Made by a program: the position numbers and the translations under genes
In this document: in pieces, positions 21,798 to 34,635 of the stretch
Layout of the letters: every line of letters starts with the position of its first letter
Position numbering within the stretch: position 1 is the stretch's first letter
The notes under the pieces: model-generated
Databases searched by the model: none
Seen by the model: only the letters and a program-made list of their open reading frames with translations
Told to the model about the DNA's origin: nothing
Source: Platynereis dumerilii
Lineage: Eukaryota; Annelida; Polychaeta; Phyllodocida; Nereididae
Length of the DNA: 64,000 bases
Reading direction: 5' to 3'
Assembly (NCBI GenBank): GCA_026936325.1
Contig: JAPTHN010000003.1
Location: 64,368,692 to 64,432,691 of the forward strand

Positions 21798-24700
21798 ATC
21801 ATACACTTGAGATAGAATGCAGACAACTTCAGGCAAACACTTTGACTAACTGACTGAGAAATATACCCATGTGATGTGTGAGATTTGATGATGTAATTGA
21901 GTATATGGCTGAAGTATCACAGAGCAGCAGTTAGTAATTTGCCAGAAAAGCCAAGGTACATGAATACTGCTGGTGGGAGGGATTGCACCACTGCAGGTGG
22001 CTCATAAAAACAGCATTATGTATCACTGTTTTACCTATGGGGTAGGTTGTGAGAAGAAAACATCACTTTTGTATATATATTTTTGCAATTACAGACTTAG
22101 GCTCAGAAGAGTTGCAACACTTTGTGGCTACATCTTCATAGATTCTCAGAGTCAGAATGCAGAGTATACAAAAGAAAAATGTCCATTTTACATCAACTCA
22201 CAGTTGATGGTCCACTTGCTTACGAACCAAAAACTGTGAAACATTAATAGCTTCCTCAGTCCTCACTAAATGTTTTGAAAGAGCACACAATTTTTTTTCT
22301 GAAAACCTACTCAAAAAAATTCCCGAAATCAACTTCAATGCAAACTTCTCTAATATACTTCTGAAAAAGTAGATGATCACCTTTATTTTGCCCTAAAACA
22401 GGAGGTGGAGCAACTTACCCCATGCCACCACTTGCTCAGGTCTCCCCTACCTCCACCAGTGTAGCTTGTCAAATCGTTTCCCGTCCACAGTGGTCAGTTA
22501 GGCCTGTTTACATAATTTTGTAAACAAAAACAAAGAAGTAAACAGGAACACATTGACAGCATGAATATATAGATGCTGTGAAGTTGATGGATACCTGGTG
22601 CTGCAGCATTCTGCCAGTGCAAAAGCAAAGCCATACAGTGTTGCATCAGAAACACGCTTGTGGTGCTATAAACAGCACTATGCAAAAAGCACCACATACA
22701 ATGAAATATCATGCAGTGAAGGTCGAAAGAAATTGTCACCATAGTATTGGGCTGTTTTTGTTGTTGTTGCTGTGTAAAACTGTAAGTGCAATTGCAATCC
22801 TATAAAAAACAGTACAGTCGGAAATATCTTAGATTGAGAAACTGGAAACCAATTTCCATGAACAACAACACAACACTAACATTTGTTACTTTACAACTGC
22901 ATACCACTTCATGCTCCTACCATTATCAAAACATTATTTTGTTGTGCCTCTACAACATTGATGTCCCGTTCCACACAGGCCAACAGCCCAGAGCATCTCA
23001 AAAACAATATTTAGCAAAAAAAAGCAGTTTACTGCAATTGCACCAAGTATGCAATAATTGCAACTCCCAACATAAGGCTAATAAAGGCTTCACCATGCAG
23101 CAAGCACTTTTTGCAAGAGTTGGGTGGAGTCCACCAAGGCGATCCTCTGGCAACTTTGTTATTGTGAGTTTGCAATAGCAGCAGAGCTTTGGCATCCCCC
23201 GGCCACCAACAGCTACTATAATAGCAGCATAAGAGCATCAACATGTGGTGACTAGAATAACCATGTTGGAACAAAGTCTGTTGAAGCCACCCAGAGAATT
23301 TATGCTGGAATGGTTGGAGCCTTCTCTTTGGTCCCCAGACCCAAGTCGTATACCTGTTGTGATACCTGTATGTTTGCTTCAGATTTTAGCTTTTGTGTTG
23401 GCATCTTCAGAATAAGTGACTACAGAGAGTGCTGACAACAGCATTTCAAGCTCAAAGTGCTACACAAAGAGCAAAATAATTCCTGCTTTCTTTTTCAGGC
23501 TTCACGTTATTATGAAGATGCAGCTGCATATATATAAGAAATAGATTAATGGTGACACTTCTATATAAAGACGACTTTAATTGTGTTATCTGACTAATTA
23601 ATTCTTGCACATTGTTTTCACGACGTGTCTATACAGGTCTATACTGTGGTAAAGGTCTTCATTAATAAACTTTTGAAGTTTAGATACATACTCCTACAGA
23701 TCTGTCTCTATCCCCATTCATATTTCACATTGGTACCACCCATGCCACCTTTACTGTGAGCTTGTGACCTTAGAGAGATTATCCCACAGATAAGGCCACT
23801 GTAGCTCAATTTTAAGATACGTCCTGCTAGATTAATCTGGCAAAGCTGACATGGCTGAGACAGGATAGTCGAACTTCAAAGAAATGCTTGGAGGCAACAG
23901 GCGAAGTGGCTGCTGCCAAAGTGGCTAGCAATGAGACTGGAAAAGTTGAAAGTTGCGAAGGACAAAGGGTGCAATGCCATTAGCGACCACTACACAGGCT
24001 ATACACTGACCATTGCTTGACATGTGGACCACCAAAAGGCATCTGCAGGAGTCCCTATGGGACCTGTCAGCAATTAACCCCAAGACATTGCTCCAGGCAC
24101 AGCAGTGTGTTGCATGGCCAATGGGTGTTGGTTCCAGTGGTTGGTTTTGCCGGCTGCTAAGCAGCTTTGGGATGCTGTGTGATGCGGCTTGCATGCCATC
24201 AAATTCATGAACATGCACAACACAGAACAATATTAAAATTGATATATTGTATGTGCCTAGAGACATTCACACATATAATATATACTGTAGCTGATACATA
24301 TTCCAAGTTTCAAAAGCAGTTTAAAAATCTAAAGTATAATCTGCCTTTAACTGTAAATGAGATATCCAGGATGTGGTGACATGGAATCAATGAAAATCAT
24401 GGAAGGCATTCCGTATACATCATACATGAATTATACGGAATACGGTTGGCTTATTTTTGCCACCACTCCTTATTGTGTCACCAAAGCCATTCAATGTCAG
24501 GGATTGGTTTAGACTTTACAGTGGATAGATAAATATAACCATTGTAATTTGCTGTTGATTCTACAAGCATATAAATACAGTGCTCTTTGCTCTTCCTTCA
24601 AAGTTTCCATTCATCACAGCCCTGGTCCCAGTGATGAGGCTTGTAGACGATCTTGATAAACTAAAGAGACAAACCAGCCCAGGGTGGAGCCAATCGTGAT

Positions 24701-25510
24701 GGCTCCATGGTCCGGGTCAGGAGGGGGAGGCAAACAAGCTTGGGACAAAGAAAGGTCATGTGTTGCCTGCCAGTGCTTGGGATGGCCTGGGAATCCCCTG
24801 CACTTGTTGCTTTCAATGCTCCGTTACCCCTCCCCTTGCTCTGCTTTTCTTGCCCCCCCCCCCCAAGCTGGGCCTGGAATCCTGGAGACTCCTGGAGCCA
24901 CCTCCTTGACCAGGCCATGCTATAATATAGTGTAGCTTGGTCAGCCTTGGTGTCTGTATCTATAGGTCCACAGAGGACAGCAGCCATATCAGTACTGGCC
25001 ATACTCTTGTAAGCATTGATTGCTGTTTTGATACAAGCCATGCTGAACTTCAGAACCCTGCAATGGGAGAACCGGTGGAGGGTGCAGGAGCCAACAGGCA
25101 CAAGGGGTCAATGCAAGACAAGGTGCAGGGGTGACCAGCCAGAGGGGGGGGGGGTTAGGGGGTTACAGTGTCTGCAGCAGTGTCTGCAACAAGAGCAACA
25201 GCCAAGTCACCCTTTCTTCTTGTAACCCCCTCCCCTACCCCATCTCCATCTAGACCAATCATCAATACCCCCTTGAGCTACCCCCCTGAGCTGTTGAGGC
25301 TTTCTTGGGGGCAAGGGTCAGACCGCTGTCTACAGACACAAGACCAGGCAATGTCAAAAGGTCACGCAGGGGGTAAATAGAAAATACCCTGCAGCGGCAC
25401 TGCAGCAGCCCCACCAGCAATGAACTGCCATACCATTGCCCTCCGAAATGCTCCCATAAAGACCTGCTTTTGCTCACCCCAATTTGCAGGTACCAGCCAC
25501 TGGCAATCAG
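21798..25510. other. Unassigned sequence
   Basis: No supported gene over ~3.7 kb. A small hairpin (TTCCGTATA...TATACGGAA, about 24408-24443) and a poly-C tract near 24854 are present. The 146-codon minus-strand frame at 24661-25101 lies in GC-richer, CA/TG-biased sequence and matches nothing I know. Confidence 0.5.
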
Positions 25511-25735
25511 GGCATCAGTTAGAAGCATTAGCTGGAAACATCAGTTGAAAGCATCAACTGAAAGCATCAACAGAAAGCATCAACAGAAAGCATCGACAGA
25601 ATGCATCGACAGACAGCATCAACAGAAAGCATCAAAAGAAAGCAACAACTGGAAGCATCAACCAGAAGCATTAACTGGGAGCAACAACTGGGAGCAGGAA
25701 CCATACACTGAAAGCGTCAGTTGAGAATATCAACG
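25511..25735 (+). repeat. 13-bp minisatellite (AGCATCAACAGAA)
   Basis: About 17 units of 13 bp with consensus AGCATCAACAGAA. It is best conserved at 25563-25650 and decays on both sides; scattered degenerate units reach about 25810. The open plus-strand frame across it is a by-product: a 13-bp unit reads as a 13-residue peptide repeat in any frame that avoids stops. Confidence 0.9.
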
Positions 25736-26190
25736 AAAAACATCAAATTCGAAGCATTAACATCAGCCATCAACAGAAAGCAACAACTAACTGGCAGCAA
25801 GAAACATCATTGCCAGAAACTTCATCGACTTGAAGGCATCCTATAGATCGGCAGGCTGAAGGCCCAGTAGCTATCCAAGACATCACTGAGGCATCAATTA
25901 CACTACCAAAACGTCAACAGAGTCTAGAACTGGTACCACCAAGAGCAAAGGAGCATCAACTTGTAGACACCAATAAATGCATCATTTAGAAATTGAGAAG
26001 CTTTGACAAGTCCAACTGTTTAGGGCACAATCTTCTTTTCAAACCCAAAAGCACACAACCAAAGGCAATCATACGGCCTCTGCTAGCCAATCACATACCA
26101 GTATTTCATTGTGATAATTCGCATATTCTTTGATGTCCTCTAATCCTCTCATGTCTACTTGTTTATGTGTTTGTCTTATGGCATAAGCTT
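25736..26190. other. Unassigned sequence
   Basis: Degenerate minisatellite tail, then no recognisable feature. Confidence 0.5.
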
Positions 26191-26278
26191 GTTATTCACC
26201 ATGGGATCAGGAATATGTGTTTATCACACCTCGGGCTAAAGCCCTCGTTGGATAAATCACATATGTGGTGAATAGCAC
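26191..26278. repeat. Hairpin repeat with CTCGGGCT core
   Basis: Left arm 'gttattcacc ... atatgtgtttatcacacctcgggct' (26191-26237) pairs with the right arm at 26240-26278, with a few mismatches and a 12-base bulge. The loop is two bases. The shape (ATATGTG...TTTATC...CTCGGGCT) resembles short foldback repeats I recall from marine invertebrate genomes. No coding content. Confidence 0.75.
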
Positions 26279-26935
26279 ACGTGTACGAATCAAATGAAGC
26301 TGTTTGAAACGCCACTGAAAAGCCTTTGCAAAGCCTTCACAGTTTCAGTAATCTTGGAAGAGTTGTGATTTTGAGTGCTGTGTGAAGTAACTGCGAACTG
26401 CTTTCTTACAGCTTTGGCAGACAGCCTGGGACAGGTTGAAGCATCCACAGGGCATCCCACTCCCCGACAGCTTTCTGCTTCTCTTGCTTCATAAATCGTT
26501 TGACTCATTACCAAGGACGTGCTTCCATTGGTGCCATGGCAATCACTGCATAGCAACATGAATCTATAACTTATAGCTCTATGATAGCAACAACCAGAAT
26601 GATGCGGGCCACTCAGCAACCGCCATTGCAACCACCAACAAGATGCTATGGTGGCTTATCCTGGTTGCTGTCTGAAAGTTAATCTTTGTCCCTCAGGTAT
26701 CATTGCTGGCATTTGCAGCTTTTCCTGTTATCCTGTTTGCTTCATGTTTGGTGACTCATCTGGTTGTTCTTCATGATTTCTCTTCATGGTTGTATCTCGA
26801 GTTCTTTTTTGAGCTGTTTGCGGATTATCGGTTCAAACAGTTCCAAATTAACTTGCAACTTGTCGTGTGATGTCACTAGCTTAAAATTGTATTGTTTGTG
26901 TCAGTTATGGTTAATCAGTTGATTCAGTGCTTATC
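26279..26935. other. Unassigned sequence
   Basis: No supported gene. The last ~200 bp before the small frame at 26936 have no recognisable core promoter. Confidence 0.45.
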
Positions 26936-27184
26936 ATGTCTAGCAGCATAGGTGACAATAAACAAACTAATTTACTTTTAAAAGGTATACTCCATCAAAT
27001 AAGAAGGTTAGGAGACCAACAGAAAACTGTTGATGATGTTGCAAAGCCAGTTTGCAAATTGAAAATAAGAAAATTAATTTTTCCAGTGGACTGCCAATCC
27101 GCAAAGAGCTATATCGCTTGTTTTGATGGTGATTTTGCTTTCTCTTGTCACGTGTGCAAAGAAGCAATCAAAACGTTAAGCTAA
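26936..27184 (+). CDS. Unrecognised small ORF (82 codons)
   Basis: An ATG at 26936 opens an 82-codon frame. Its product starts MSSSIGDNKQTNLLLKGILH and is charged and helix-prone over its first ~45 residues, with a CHVC pair near the C terminus. It has no signal peptide or membrane segment and matches no family I know. The amino-acid texture is more protein-like than most frames in the window, but the length is within chance expectation. It could be a first exon, a decayed transposon frame or nothing. Confidence 0.12.
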   Translation: MSSSIGDNKQTNLLLKGILHQIRRLGDQQKTVDDVAKPVCKLKIRKLIFPVDCQSAKSYIACFDGDFAFSCHVCKEAIKTLS

Positions 27185-28506
27185 GAATCAATGCGATGAT
27201 ATGAATATTTTGTTGTGATGATACTTTATCGAATTGGCTTTTTGTGGTTGCTCTTACGGGCGCTCTTCATTCGTTTTTGTCTCGGAATGTTGCTTTTTAG
27301 AACTGCTTCTAATCTCATGGTTGCTCATCATCTCAAGGACCCAACAGCATTTCAAGGCCATCAACTGATTTCTCAGACTCCCTTCCAACACATTTAGTGC
27401 AATAAACTCCACCAATGCCATTTCATGCCAAACTAAAGCTGAAGCAATTTCCTCTGGATCGTCCGATGAGGCATCCCACAAGGTGTTTTGCTGCTACCAA
27501 ATCTTTTAAGCACTCACTTGATGCAAACATTTGCCTGATCTATTGCAAAACACTGTCTTCTCCTTGACTGATGAAAGAATACAACTTATCAGTCTTTTTC
27601 TCTGAGTTTGGCAGAGTAAAAGAGTCAGATGGTTCTCTTTTTGATCTGTTTTGTTGCAGTTGAGCTGAAGAACTTCAGCTGGTTTCCACAATGGAGAATA
27701 AATCGTATCCTGTGATATCTCTATGGTTCCACAAAGACTGTTAGAATTTTAAACTTAGATCACTGAGATACAAGGCATTTCTTCCTGCTTTTGGTTGAAG
27801 ACTAGACTAGAAGATTATCCCCCACTTAATTATATTGCCATCTTGGTGAGTTTTGTTGAAGAAAACATTCTTTAATTAGATGTGTCAGAAGTTTTGCAAA
27901 GAACTGTTGTGGTGACAATACCTATCTCAGAGCTTCTCTGGCACACCATAGAAACCCCTTATCTTGTTGTTACCAACTTGTTGCTGAGCAGACCAGATTA
28001 GTTCAAGCCTCTACAGAGTAGTTCAGACACCAATGCATAAAAGTTGCAAAACCACTGGCTGGAGCATTGGCTAACAAAGTATTTTGTTATCATGCTTGTG
28101 AGCTGATAGTTGCTGATGGTGATATCAGACCAGCATCATTGATGGTGATAAGCAGCCATAAGCATTAACCAGCAGGTTAACCAATTCCTGTTATGACCAA
28201 GTTATTAATAGCAAACAGGTGTTTCTTAAGTTAAATCCTCCTGAATAATGTTGGCAATAAATTTGATGTTGCTTAGCTCAGTCAAGCTGGTTGGCAACAC
28301 CTGTTGGATTGGACTCTTTGGAGTAAGCAATGCTGCAGTCTGCAGTGCTTGTTGCAGTTCCTTGGGATAGTGGCTGGATTTAGCTTGTGGTACTCCACTG
28401 TCAAACTCTGCTGTAGTTTCTGGAACCTCCTGTCAAGGGTGTATGGTGCAAGATGCAGTTGAGTGGATGGGTGGTTATGTTTCAGGCTTGCTTTGCTGAA
28501 GGTCTT
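27185..28506. other. Unassigned sequence
   Basis: Minus-strand frames at 27254-27481 and 27506-27691 are adjacent and somewhat protein-like (acidic MWDASSDDPEE start in one), but they are in separate frames with stops between. I see no domain, so neither is called. Confidence 0.4.
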
Positions 28507-28620
28507 TGCCTGCACGGGTCCGAACCCCGGTTAGGAACTAAAAAAACTTTCAGTGGACCTTCATGAGCAAAATCCGGCGGTAAAGATGTCATTCGGATGA
28601 AATGTTAAATTATATCAGTG
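28507..28620 (+). repeat. Degraded tRNA-derived SINE fragment
   Basis: GGGTCCGAACCCCGG (28516-28530) resembles a tRNA T arm and pol III B box (GGTTCGAACCC). About 40 bp downstream is 'atccggcggtaaagatgtcattcggatgaaatgttaaa', similar to the body of tRNA-derived SINEs in fish and invertebrates as I recall them (CGGATGRGACGTTAAA). The A box is absent, so the 5' end is truncated or decayed. A 'tctatctatctc' tail follows. Confidence 0.45.
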
Positions 28621-29168
28621 TCTCTATCTATCTCAGTCTGTCTATATAACTAGAATTCTATGAGAAGTTTATGAGCAATTGGTTGAGGTCAAAAGTTGCT
28701 CAATGCATACAAATTTCAACAAATCTTTGCCACAACGGTAATTTTATCACTTATTATCTTTAAAAGTTGCTGTAAACTGTCTTGCCATCATATTTACAAT
28801 GTAAGCAATCCACACAGCCAAGTAATTCAAGCCTGCAGCTGTACTGCTTCTGCTGCCTCTGCAGTCTGTCCCAGTGATGTTGTTGGCAGTCTGTGCTGTG
28901 CAATGCATTGGCTCCAAAGAGATTGTGCAAAGCCCTGCAATTGCTAATTGATGAAAGATGCTGGGAAAGTTTTGGAGGTGCAGTGTCTGCCTCTACATGC
29001 TCAACAGATAAATTGCATCTGAAGGTCTTAAGAATCTCAGTGCTTGCAAACAAGCAAAGTGAAAAGACCTTCACAGTTTAGTTTATTGCTTTGGGATTTG
29101 TTTCTAATCTCAACTTCTCAAGGAATGATTTGCTTTAATTGCTTTTCAGAAAGAGAAAGAAGACATTG
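28621..29168. other. Unassigned sequence
   Basis: No supported gene. A good-looking 3' splice-acceptor tract (TTTGCTTTAATTGCTTTTCAG) lies at about 29129-29149, just before the frame at 29169, but acceptor-like strings are common. Confidence 0.4.
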
Positions 29169-29732
29169 ATGTCGGTGCCAGAGTTTTTCTTTTTATCACC
29201 GCTGAAGAAGTTTTTTTGTTTTGTTTCTGGGAAAGTTCCTCGGTTGCTCAAATATATAATAACATGGAAGGTTGAACGCCTTTTCTTTAATAATTTTTTT
29301 ACCACTTATGCCTTAATTCTTCCAATTAACAAAGGTTGTGCACTGCAGAAAAGCTCAGAAACTCTGTGCTACAAAGCAATTGGGCCAGTCTTGGAGCTTT
29401 TTGGACCCCACCCATCCCTGTCTGGTGCAGCTATGCAGCCTCATTGCAGGAGGTACAGAAGCAGCTTTCTTGGGCACCATGTTATCCTCAAGGCACACAT
29501 GATGGCAGGAGTGGGCTGGCTGAAGCTGCAGCTTGTTGTTCCAGTTGTTGGCAGGTTGCAGAAACTGCTGCAGTGTCCCTTTGCTGCTGATGTTGTTACT
29601 AAAACAATAGAGCTTGTCAGTGTAGCTAAATTATTGGTGATCATTGGTGGGTTGACACTTGACAACAAAGAATATGAAAAAGCCAAATACTTTAGCAGTT
29701 CGACTGTTTGCTCATTGGCTGATCACCCATAA
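29169..29732 (+). CDS. Unrecognised ORF, 187 codons
   Basis: This is the longest frame in the window not caused by tandem repeats. From the ATG at 29169 the product begins MSVPEFFFLSPLKKFFCFVS. It has a hydrophobic/aromatic first third, a Cys/His-containing middle (MQPHCRRYRSSFLGHH) and a Val/Leu-rich stretch (LKLQLVVPVVGRL) that could be membrane-associated. I recognise no domain or catalytic motif. A pyrimidine tract ending in CAG lies 20 bp upstream. At this base composition a stop-free run this long is somewhat unlikely by chance on a rough estimate, but it could equally be a decayed element. Confidence 0.18.
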   Translation: MSVPEFFFLSPLKKFFCFVSGKVPRLLKYIITWKVERLFFNNFFTTYALILPINKGCALQKSSETLCYKAIGPVLELFGPHPSLSGAAMQPHCRRYRSSFLGHHVILKAHMMAGVGWLKLQLVVPVVGRLQKLLQCPFAADVVTKTIELVSVAKLLVIIGGLTLDNKEYEKAKYFSSSTVCSLADHP

Positions 29733-32133
29733 TCAGGTTGCAATTTTGCTATACTACATACATTGCTATATCTTCCATAACCTTCTGTCAATACTGTTGA
29801 TGTTAGATGTCTACCATGACCCTGATCATCATTATCCACAAGCCACAGAGCTTGATTTCATCCAATCAAAGCTTTGTTAAGGAGTTATGAGGATGCTGAT
29901 CATGGAAGAATAAGCTTCTTGTTACACACCTGTGCCCTAATTATTTTAAAATCAGACAGTCTTGATAATTCTGTTGCTGATGTAATATGTTGATGAATGT
30001 TGATGCTGTAGATTGTTGTTGTTGATGCTGCTTCTGGAGCAGGGGATGCTGGCACTACATAAATAGACTATAAATAGCATCAGCATCCATCATGCCCATG
30101 ACACTGGTGCACAACAGAGCCAAACACCACCCAGGTTTAGGCCAGGTCTCGAAGGCTTGAAAACAGCCTGTGCAACTCAGAGAAGCAGCCTGGCCCAGCC
30201 TAGTGACGCCTTTCCCAGGCACCGTCCCATTACACACAAGGGCATCTGGCCCCAAATCTACACCCCTGCCATGAGCTGCCATGCCTCTCCCATGGCATCA
30301 TTTGCATGCCATACCATGCCATGGCCAAATGCATCTCACAACTGCCTTCTCTGGTTGCTGCTCTATTTGGCTCTATTTGGGTCCCTGTATAAACTACAAG
30401 TGCAGATCTGGTGCAGCAACTACCAGATCTAGCACCAATACAATGCAATGGGTCTTTGCCAATAGTTTGCTTGGACTTCATTGCAACTATAAGGTGACCA
30501 ACTTGACGCCCTGTAAAATAAATTGATGCACCAACAGAAACTAACTTACACAAACTGTCAAGCTATATAGTTAGTTTTGTTACTATTTACTGAGCTCCTT
30601 CACTGCAGCTATACTTTGCAATTGACAAGAAATCAACTAATTGACTTCAGGAAGATACAGTGCTCAGTCCCCTGGAGCAATCCTAAGTTTCTTGTTGAAG
30701 TTGTTGACTTATTGACTAATTTAAGAAATTACCTGCTTTCTGTCTGTATATCTATAGACAACAGAGCTAGGCAATTTAATTTCAAAACTACATTATTATA
30801 AATGTCCACTAAATTTGAACGAAGATACTCTGATCCATGTTTTATATATTTTAAGCTACCAGGTAAATTTGTTTAATTGCAAATTTATGTTACAATTACA
30901 TTGAAGTTTGCTAGTGGTGTGCTCACCCCTTAGTGTCAAATTTTCCAGCTTCATGTTGGTGTCCAACTGCAGCCATTTCATGCCTAATCCTGTTACCATG
31001 TTTAGTTGTGCTGTTTTTGGTTTCCAATGCTGCCTCTGCATACCAAAAGCAAGTTGGGACAACCCTGGATTTCCATATTTGAAAGTATGCTATATTATAA
31101 CGACCGCACACAGTAATGCCCAATATAAACCATCGAAGTATTGTGTAAATCTTAATTGGATCACTATAACAATGCAACATTTTCTAAAAAATTATAGCAA
31201 CCCTTGACCCCTTCCTCTTGCAAAAAAAAGGAAAAGGTTTCACCATTACCATTGATGAGCAACAACAGCAACCATTGCTTTGTGTGGAAAGCAACCAGTG
31301 ATTTTCAGTAAACTTTCCAAAAGTAGTTAATTCTTCCAAAAGCCAAGGTTACTTCAATTTCACTATTACGAAAATATCAGTTTCCTTGAAGCCTTAAATG
31401 TATACCACCGACAGCAGATGTTGTAGCCTACTTATTAGCTCATTGAGCTGCCTTATATATTCATGTGGCTAATGTAGTGTAGTCTCTAATATGCAGTGCA
31501 TGAACAAGACTGGGTCATGGTCTCGTGGATGCAATACCCCTGGGCAATACCTTGCTCCTCTTGTCTCTTTGTTTCAGCTATTGTTTGCCTGATTTAGTCC
31601 TGCACGAAGCTGCTCGACCCAGATTGTTTGGACTGCTACAGGGGACTGCTGTGTCTCTTGCTGGGGAGCTCTGTGAGTTGTTGTCAATTATAATCATTGG
31701 ATTTATCATACAAACTCACAACAATCCAATGGCCCCCCCCCTCATACTCCATATATATATATGTTGTTGTTTTTTGTTTTTTGTTAAAGTGGATTGCAAC
31801 AAGTTGTGGCAATTTGGAGTATCAAGAGTCATTAAGATGGTTTTTACTTTGAAGGGAAAAGTCGGAAAGTTTCAGGCTTCTGTGATTATAAGATTGTTTT
31901 ACTTCGAAAGGAGAAACCATTAATTTATATGATTTAAGTTGCAGCAACAGAAATCTGGAGGCAATGCAGAAAAACAACAACCCACCCACCCCTCCTCAAG
32001 CTTCTGTTGCCCAAGCTTCTGCACAGGTCTTCGTGGCCTCATGAATCATCATGCTGCACAAGAAAAGCTGTGCAAGAAACTTTGGCAGAAGGCAACCAAG
32101 CAGCTCAGCTTCCCCAAACAACGAAAAGCCATG
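29733..32133. other. Unassigned sequence
   Basis: No supported gene over 2.4 kb. A palindrome-rich CCATGCCATGG area lies around 30280-30325. The 132-codon plus frame at 31525-31923 has no recognisable domain. Confidence 0.45.
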
Positions 32134-34194
32134 GCGTGAGTTAGGGTGCATCAGCCGCCCCAACATTAACCGATCAAGCTGTACCTTGGTCCATAGTTGG
32201 GTTTTACCACACAAAATAAGATACTAAAATTTCAGCTTGATCGATGGATATTTAGGGGTGCCTCCAAGACCATATTTCTTGTGAATTTTTCAGGAAAAGT
32301 TACGTTTCCGTAGGATCGCGGTTTGCGATAACTTTAGTAATATAAAAGATAGAAAAAAACTAATGACATATTTGGATTCTGCAGAAAATTTCCTTCAAAA
32401 TGAATACCTGGAACCTATGTTTTCATCAACATTATGGTGATCATGTACTGCAAGATATGCTTTTTCCTCAATTATTATGTACGACGTCACTGATATACAC
32501 AAGTTCCTGTTTATATGACTGCATGGTACTTAGTCTTTGCTTTCCTCTTAATATAAATTATGTTTTATACATATCAGCAGTGATTTACTCAGTATTCCTT
32601 TTTATCTCTCAAAGCTATTTCAATTATTCGTGATGATCTCAATAAACGTTTTATGACTATGAAGAGAGAAAAAAAAAACAAGCTTGCTATGCTATGTGTT
32701 GATAAGTCTCAATTTATTTTAACCTTATGAAAAACTAGCCCTAATACTTATTTTGCATAAGGAGATGGGTCCATTTACAATGTACATTAACGTTCATCAC
32801 CTGTCCTATGAATAACAAAAAATAGAACCAGGAAGCTGCACCATGGCTTGAGTTTGTGTTATAGTTAGAGGAACAAAAGTACTACTTTCCTTTTTTCGCA
32901 TTTGAAATTATAGTTGATTTCTTCATTATTAATTTACAACAATATCTTAAACTTTAAATGACCATTCTTAACACCTGCAGGATGATTGGTTTTAAACTGA
33001 TATAATTTATATTTATGAAAATATCCTTTTAAAAGGCCTATCCACCTTTGCTTCAAAGACTTTCCTTGAAGGTCACACAGGATACCATCTAAAGCATTTA
33101 TCTATTATGCAGATATCACGCATTCCTAATAAAATATAATTTAAGTAGACTAATGTGCAAGGTTTGTACTCTTCTGCATGAGACCGCAAGTATTCAATAC
33201 GTTTTTTAAAACGCCATGTAAGTTTGAGTGAAAATGTTAAAGAAATATTACATTTATTCATTTGCTTCTATTCTTGTCATGGAATTGTGACTATAGCTTA
33301 AATCTATGACATAAATCCTTTTTGGACCTTGCCATCCATTTAATGCAGGATACACAGATTATGGATATTGACAGTCTCAGTGAACATAGTACCTGAGATG
33401 GGCCTACTCTATAAATTTTGGTTTGAAGCTTAATGTGGCTTCAGAAAAGTACTTCCAGAAAATATAGAATGTGCAGACAACATTTGTATTTCATTAATTG
33501 GCAGAATATGAATGGTTGATTACCATATTATGAGCAATTGACCTATCTTATGGTGCACTATAATATCAGGCAAGTTTTTCTTATTGTTGAAACAGATAAT
33601 GACTTATCAATGCATAGCATATTAGTAAGGTTGTTTCTTTATTGTCATACGGCCGTAAAACATTAATCAAGTTCATTGGATCCTTGAATAATAGAAATAG
33701 CTTTGAGAGCCAAAAAGAAATACTGAGTAAATTATTACTCATATGTATAAAACATAATAAATAATGTAAGGAACAATTAAAGACAAAGTACCTTGAAGTC
33801 ATTTAAAGAAAAATTTTTGTATATTAGGGAAGTCGTATAAAATATTTAGAGTAAAAACACATCCTGCAGTATGACATCAACATTATTTCAACGAAAGTAT
33901 AGGTTCCAGGTATTCATTTTGAAGGTAATTTTCTGAAGAATCCAAATATGTTATTATTTTTATTCTATCTTTTATATTGCTCAAGTTATCGCAAACCGCG
34001 ATGCTACGGAAACGTAACTTTTCCTGAAAATGTCTTAGGAAATATGCTTTCGGAGGCACCCCTAAAAATTATTTGATCAGGCTTATTTTTTAGTATGTTC
34101 ATCTGGCTACCAAAACACAACTTCATGCCAAGGTACAGATGCCTAGCTCCATTTTTTATTTTTCATGGGGCGGCTGATGCACCCTAGCGTGAGT
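32134..34194. mobile_element. Giant foldback hAT-type element (8-bp duplication)
   Basis: A 2045-bp element (32142-34186) is flanked by an exact 8-bp duplication GCGTGAGT (32134-32141 and 34187-34194). The ends are TAGGGTGCATCAGCCGCCCC and its inverse. The inverted arms are very long: blocks such as CGGTTTGCGATAACTT and GAATACCTGGAACCTAT recur inverted, and similarity is traceable to about 32810 on the left and back to about 33480 on the right. The arms are therefore roughly 650 bp with a ~700-bp AT-rich loop. Neither arm nor loop has a credible transposase frame. TAGGG-type ends plus an 8-bp duplication fit hAT. Confidence 0.88.
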
Positions 34195-34635
34195 GCAAGA
34201 CTGCGTGGGCCAAATCAGTTCGTAGCACATATTCTATACATACCCGGTAGGCCTACAAGCGGCACTGCTTTATTGGTTAAAATGTTGTTGGTTTTCTCAT
34301 AGAGCTATAACTTATAGATCCATGGTTTTCTATTGGGTTTCTTACTGCAATGAAAAATGTTGAAGCATGATGAGGAAGTGTGTAAATTTCAAAGTGAAGG
34401 TTTTACAGTTGCAGTGAGCCATTAAGCCAACAATTTGCCACAAAGTCATGCACAGGAAATTGTATGAGCCTTATATACTGAAGCAACTGGATCTGGATGG
34501 AGCCAACTCCTGCTGGAACAAAGAGACAGAGTTAGCTTCATATACATGTACAATGTATGGTTGCAGCAAACCACTGCTGAGACGAAACTCCTCTGATAAA
34601 GTACAAACAAAGAGACTTAAGTACAGTGTAGATCG
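34195..34635. other. Unassigned sequence
   Basis: No gene recognised; the frame starting at 34448 runs into the next element. Confidence 0.5.

Noticed and set aside
24661-25101. 146-codon minus-strand frame
   Set aside because: No recognisable domain, overlapped by several plus-strand frames in a GC-richer patch; probably compositional.
27254-27691. Adjacent protein-like minus-strand frames as exons of one gene
   Set aside because: They are in different frames, separated by stops, without clear splice sites or a recognised domain.
31525-31923. 132-codon plus-strand frame with a hydrophobic start that could be read as a signal peptide
   Set aside because: The hydrophobic stretch comes from CT-rich sequence and the rest, including an ATATAT run, is non-coding in appearance.
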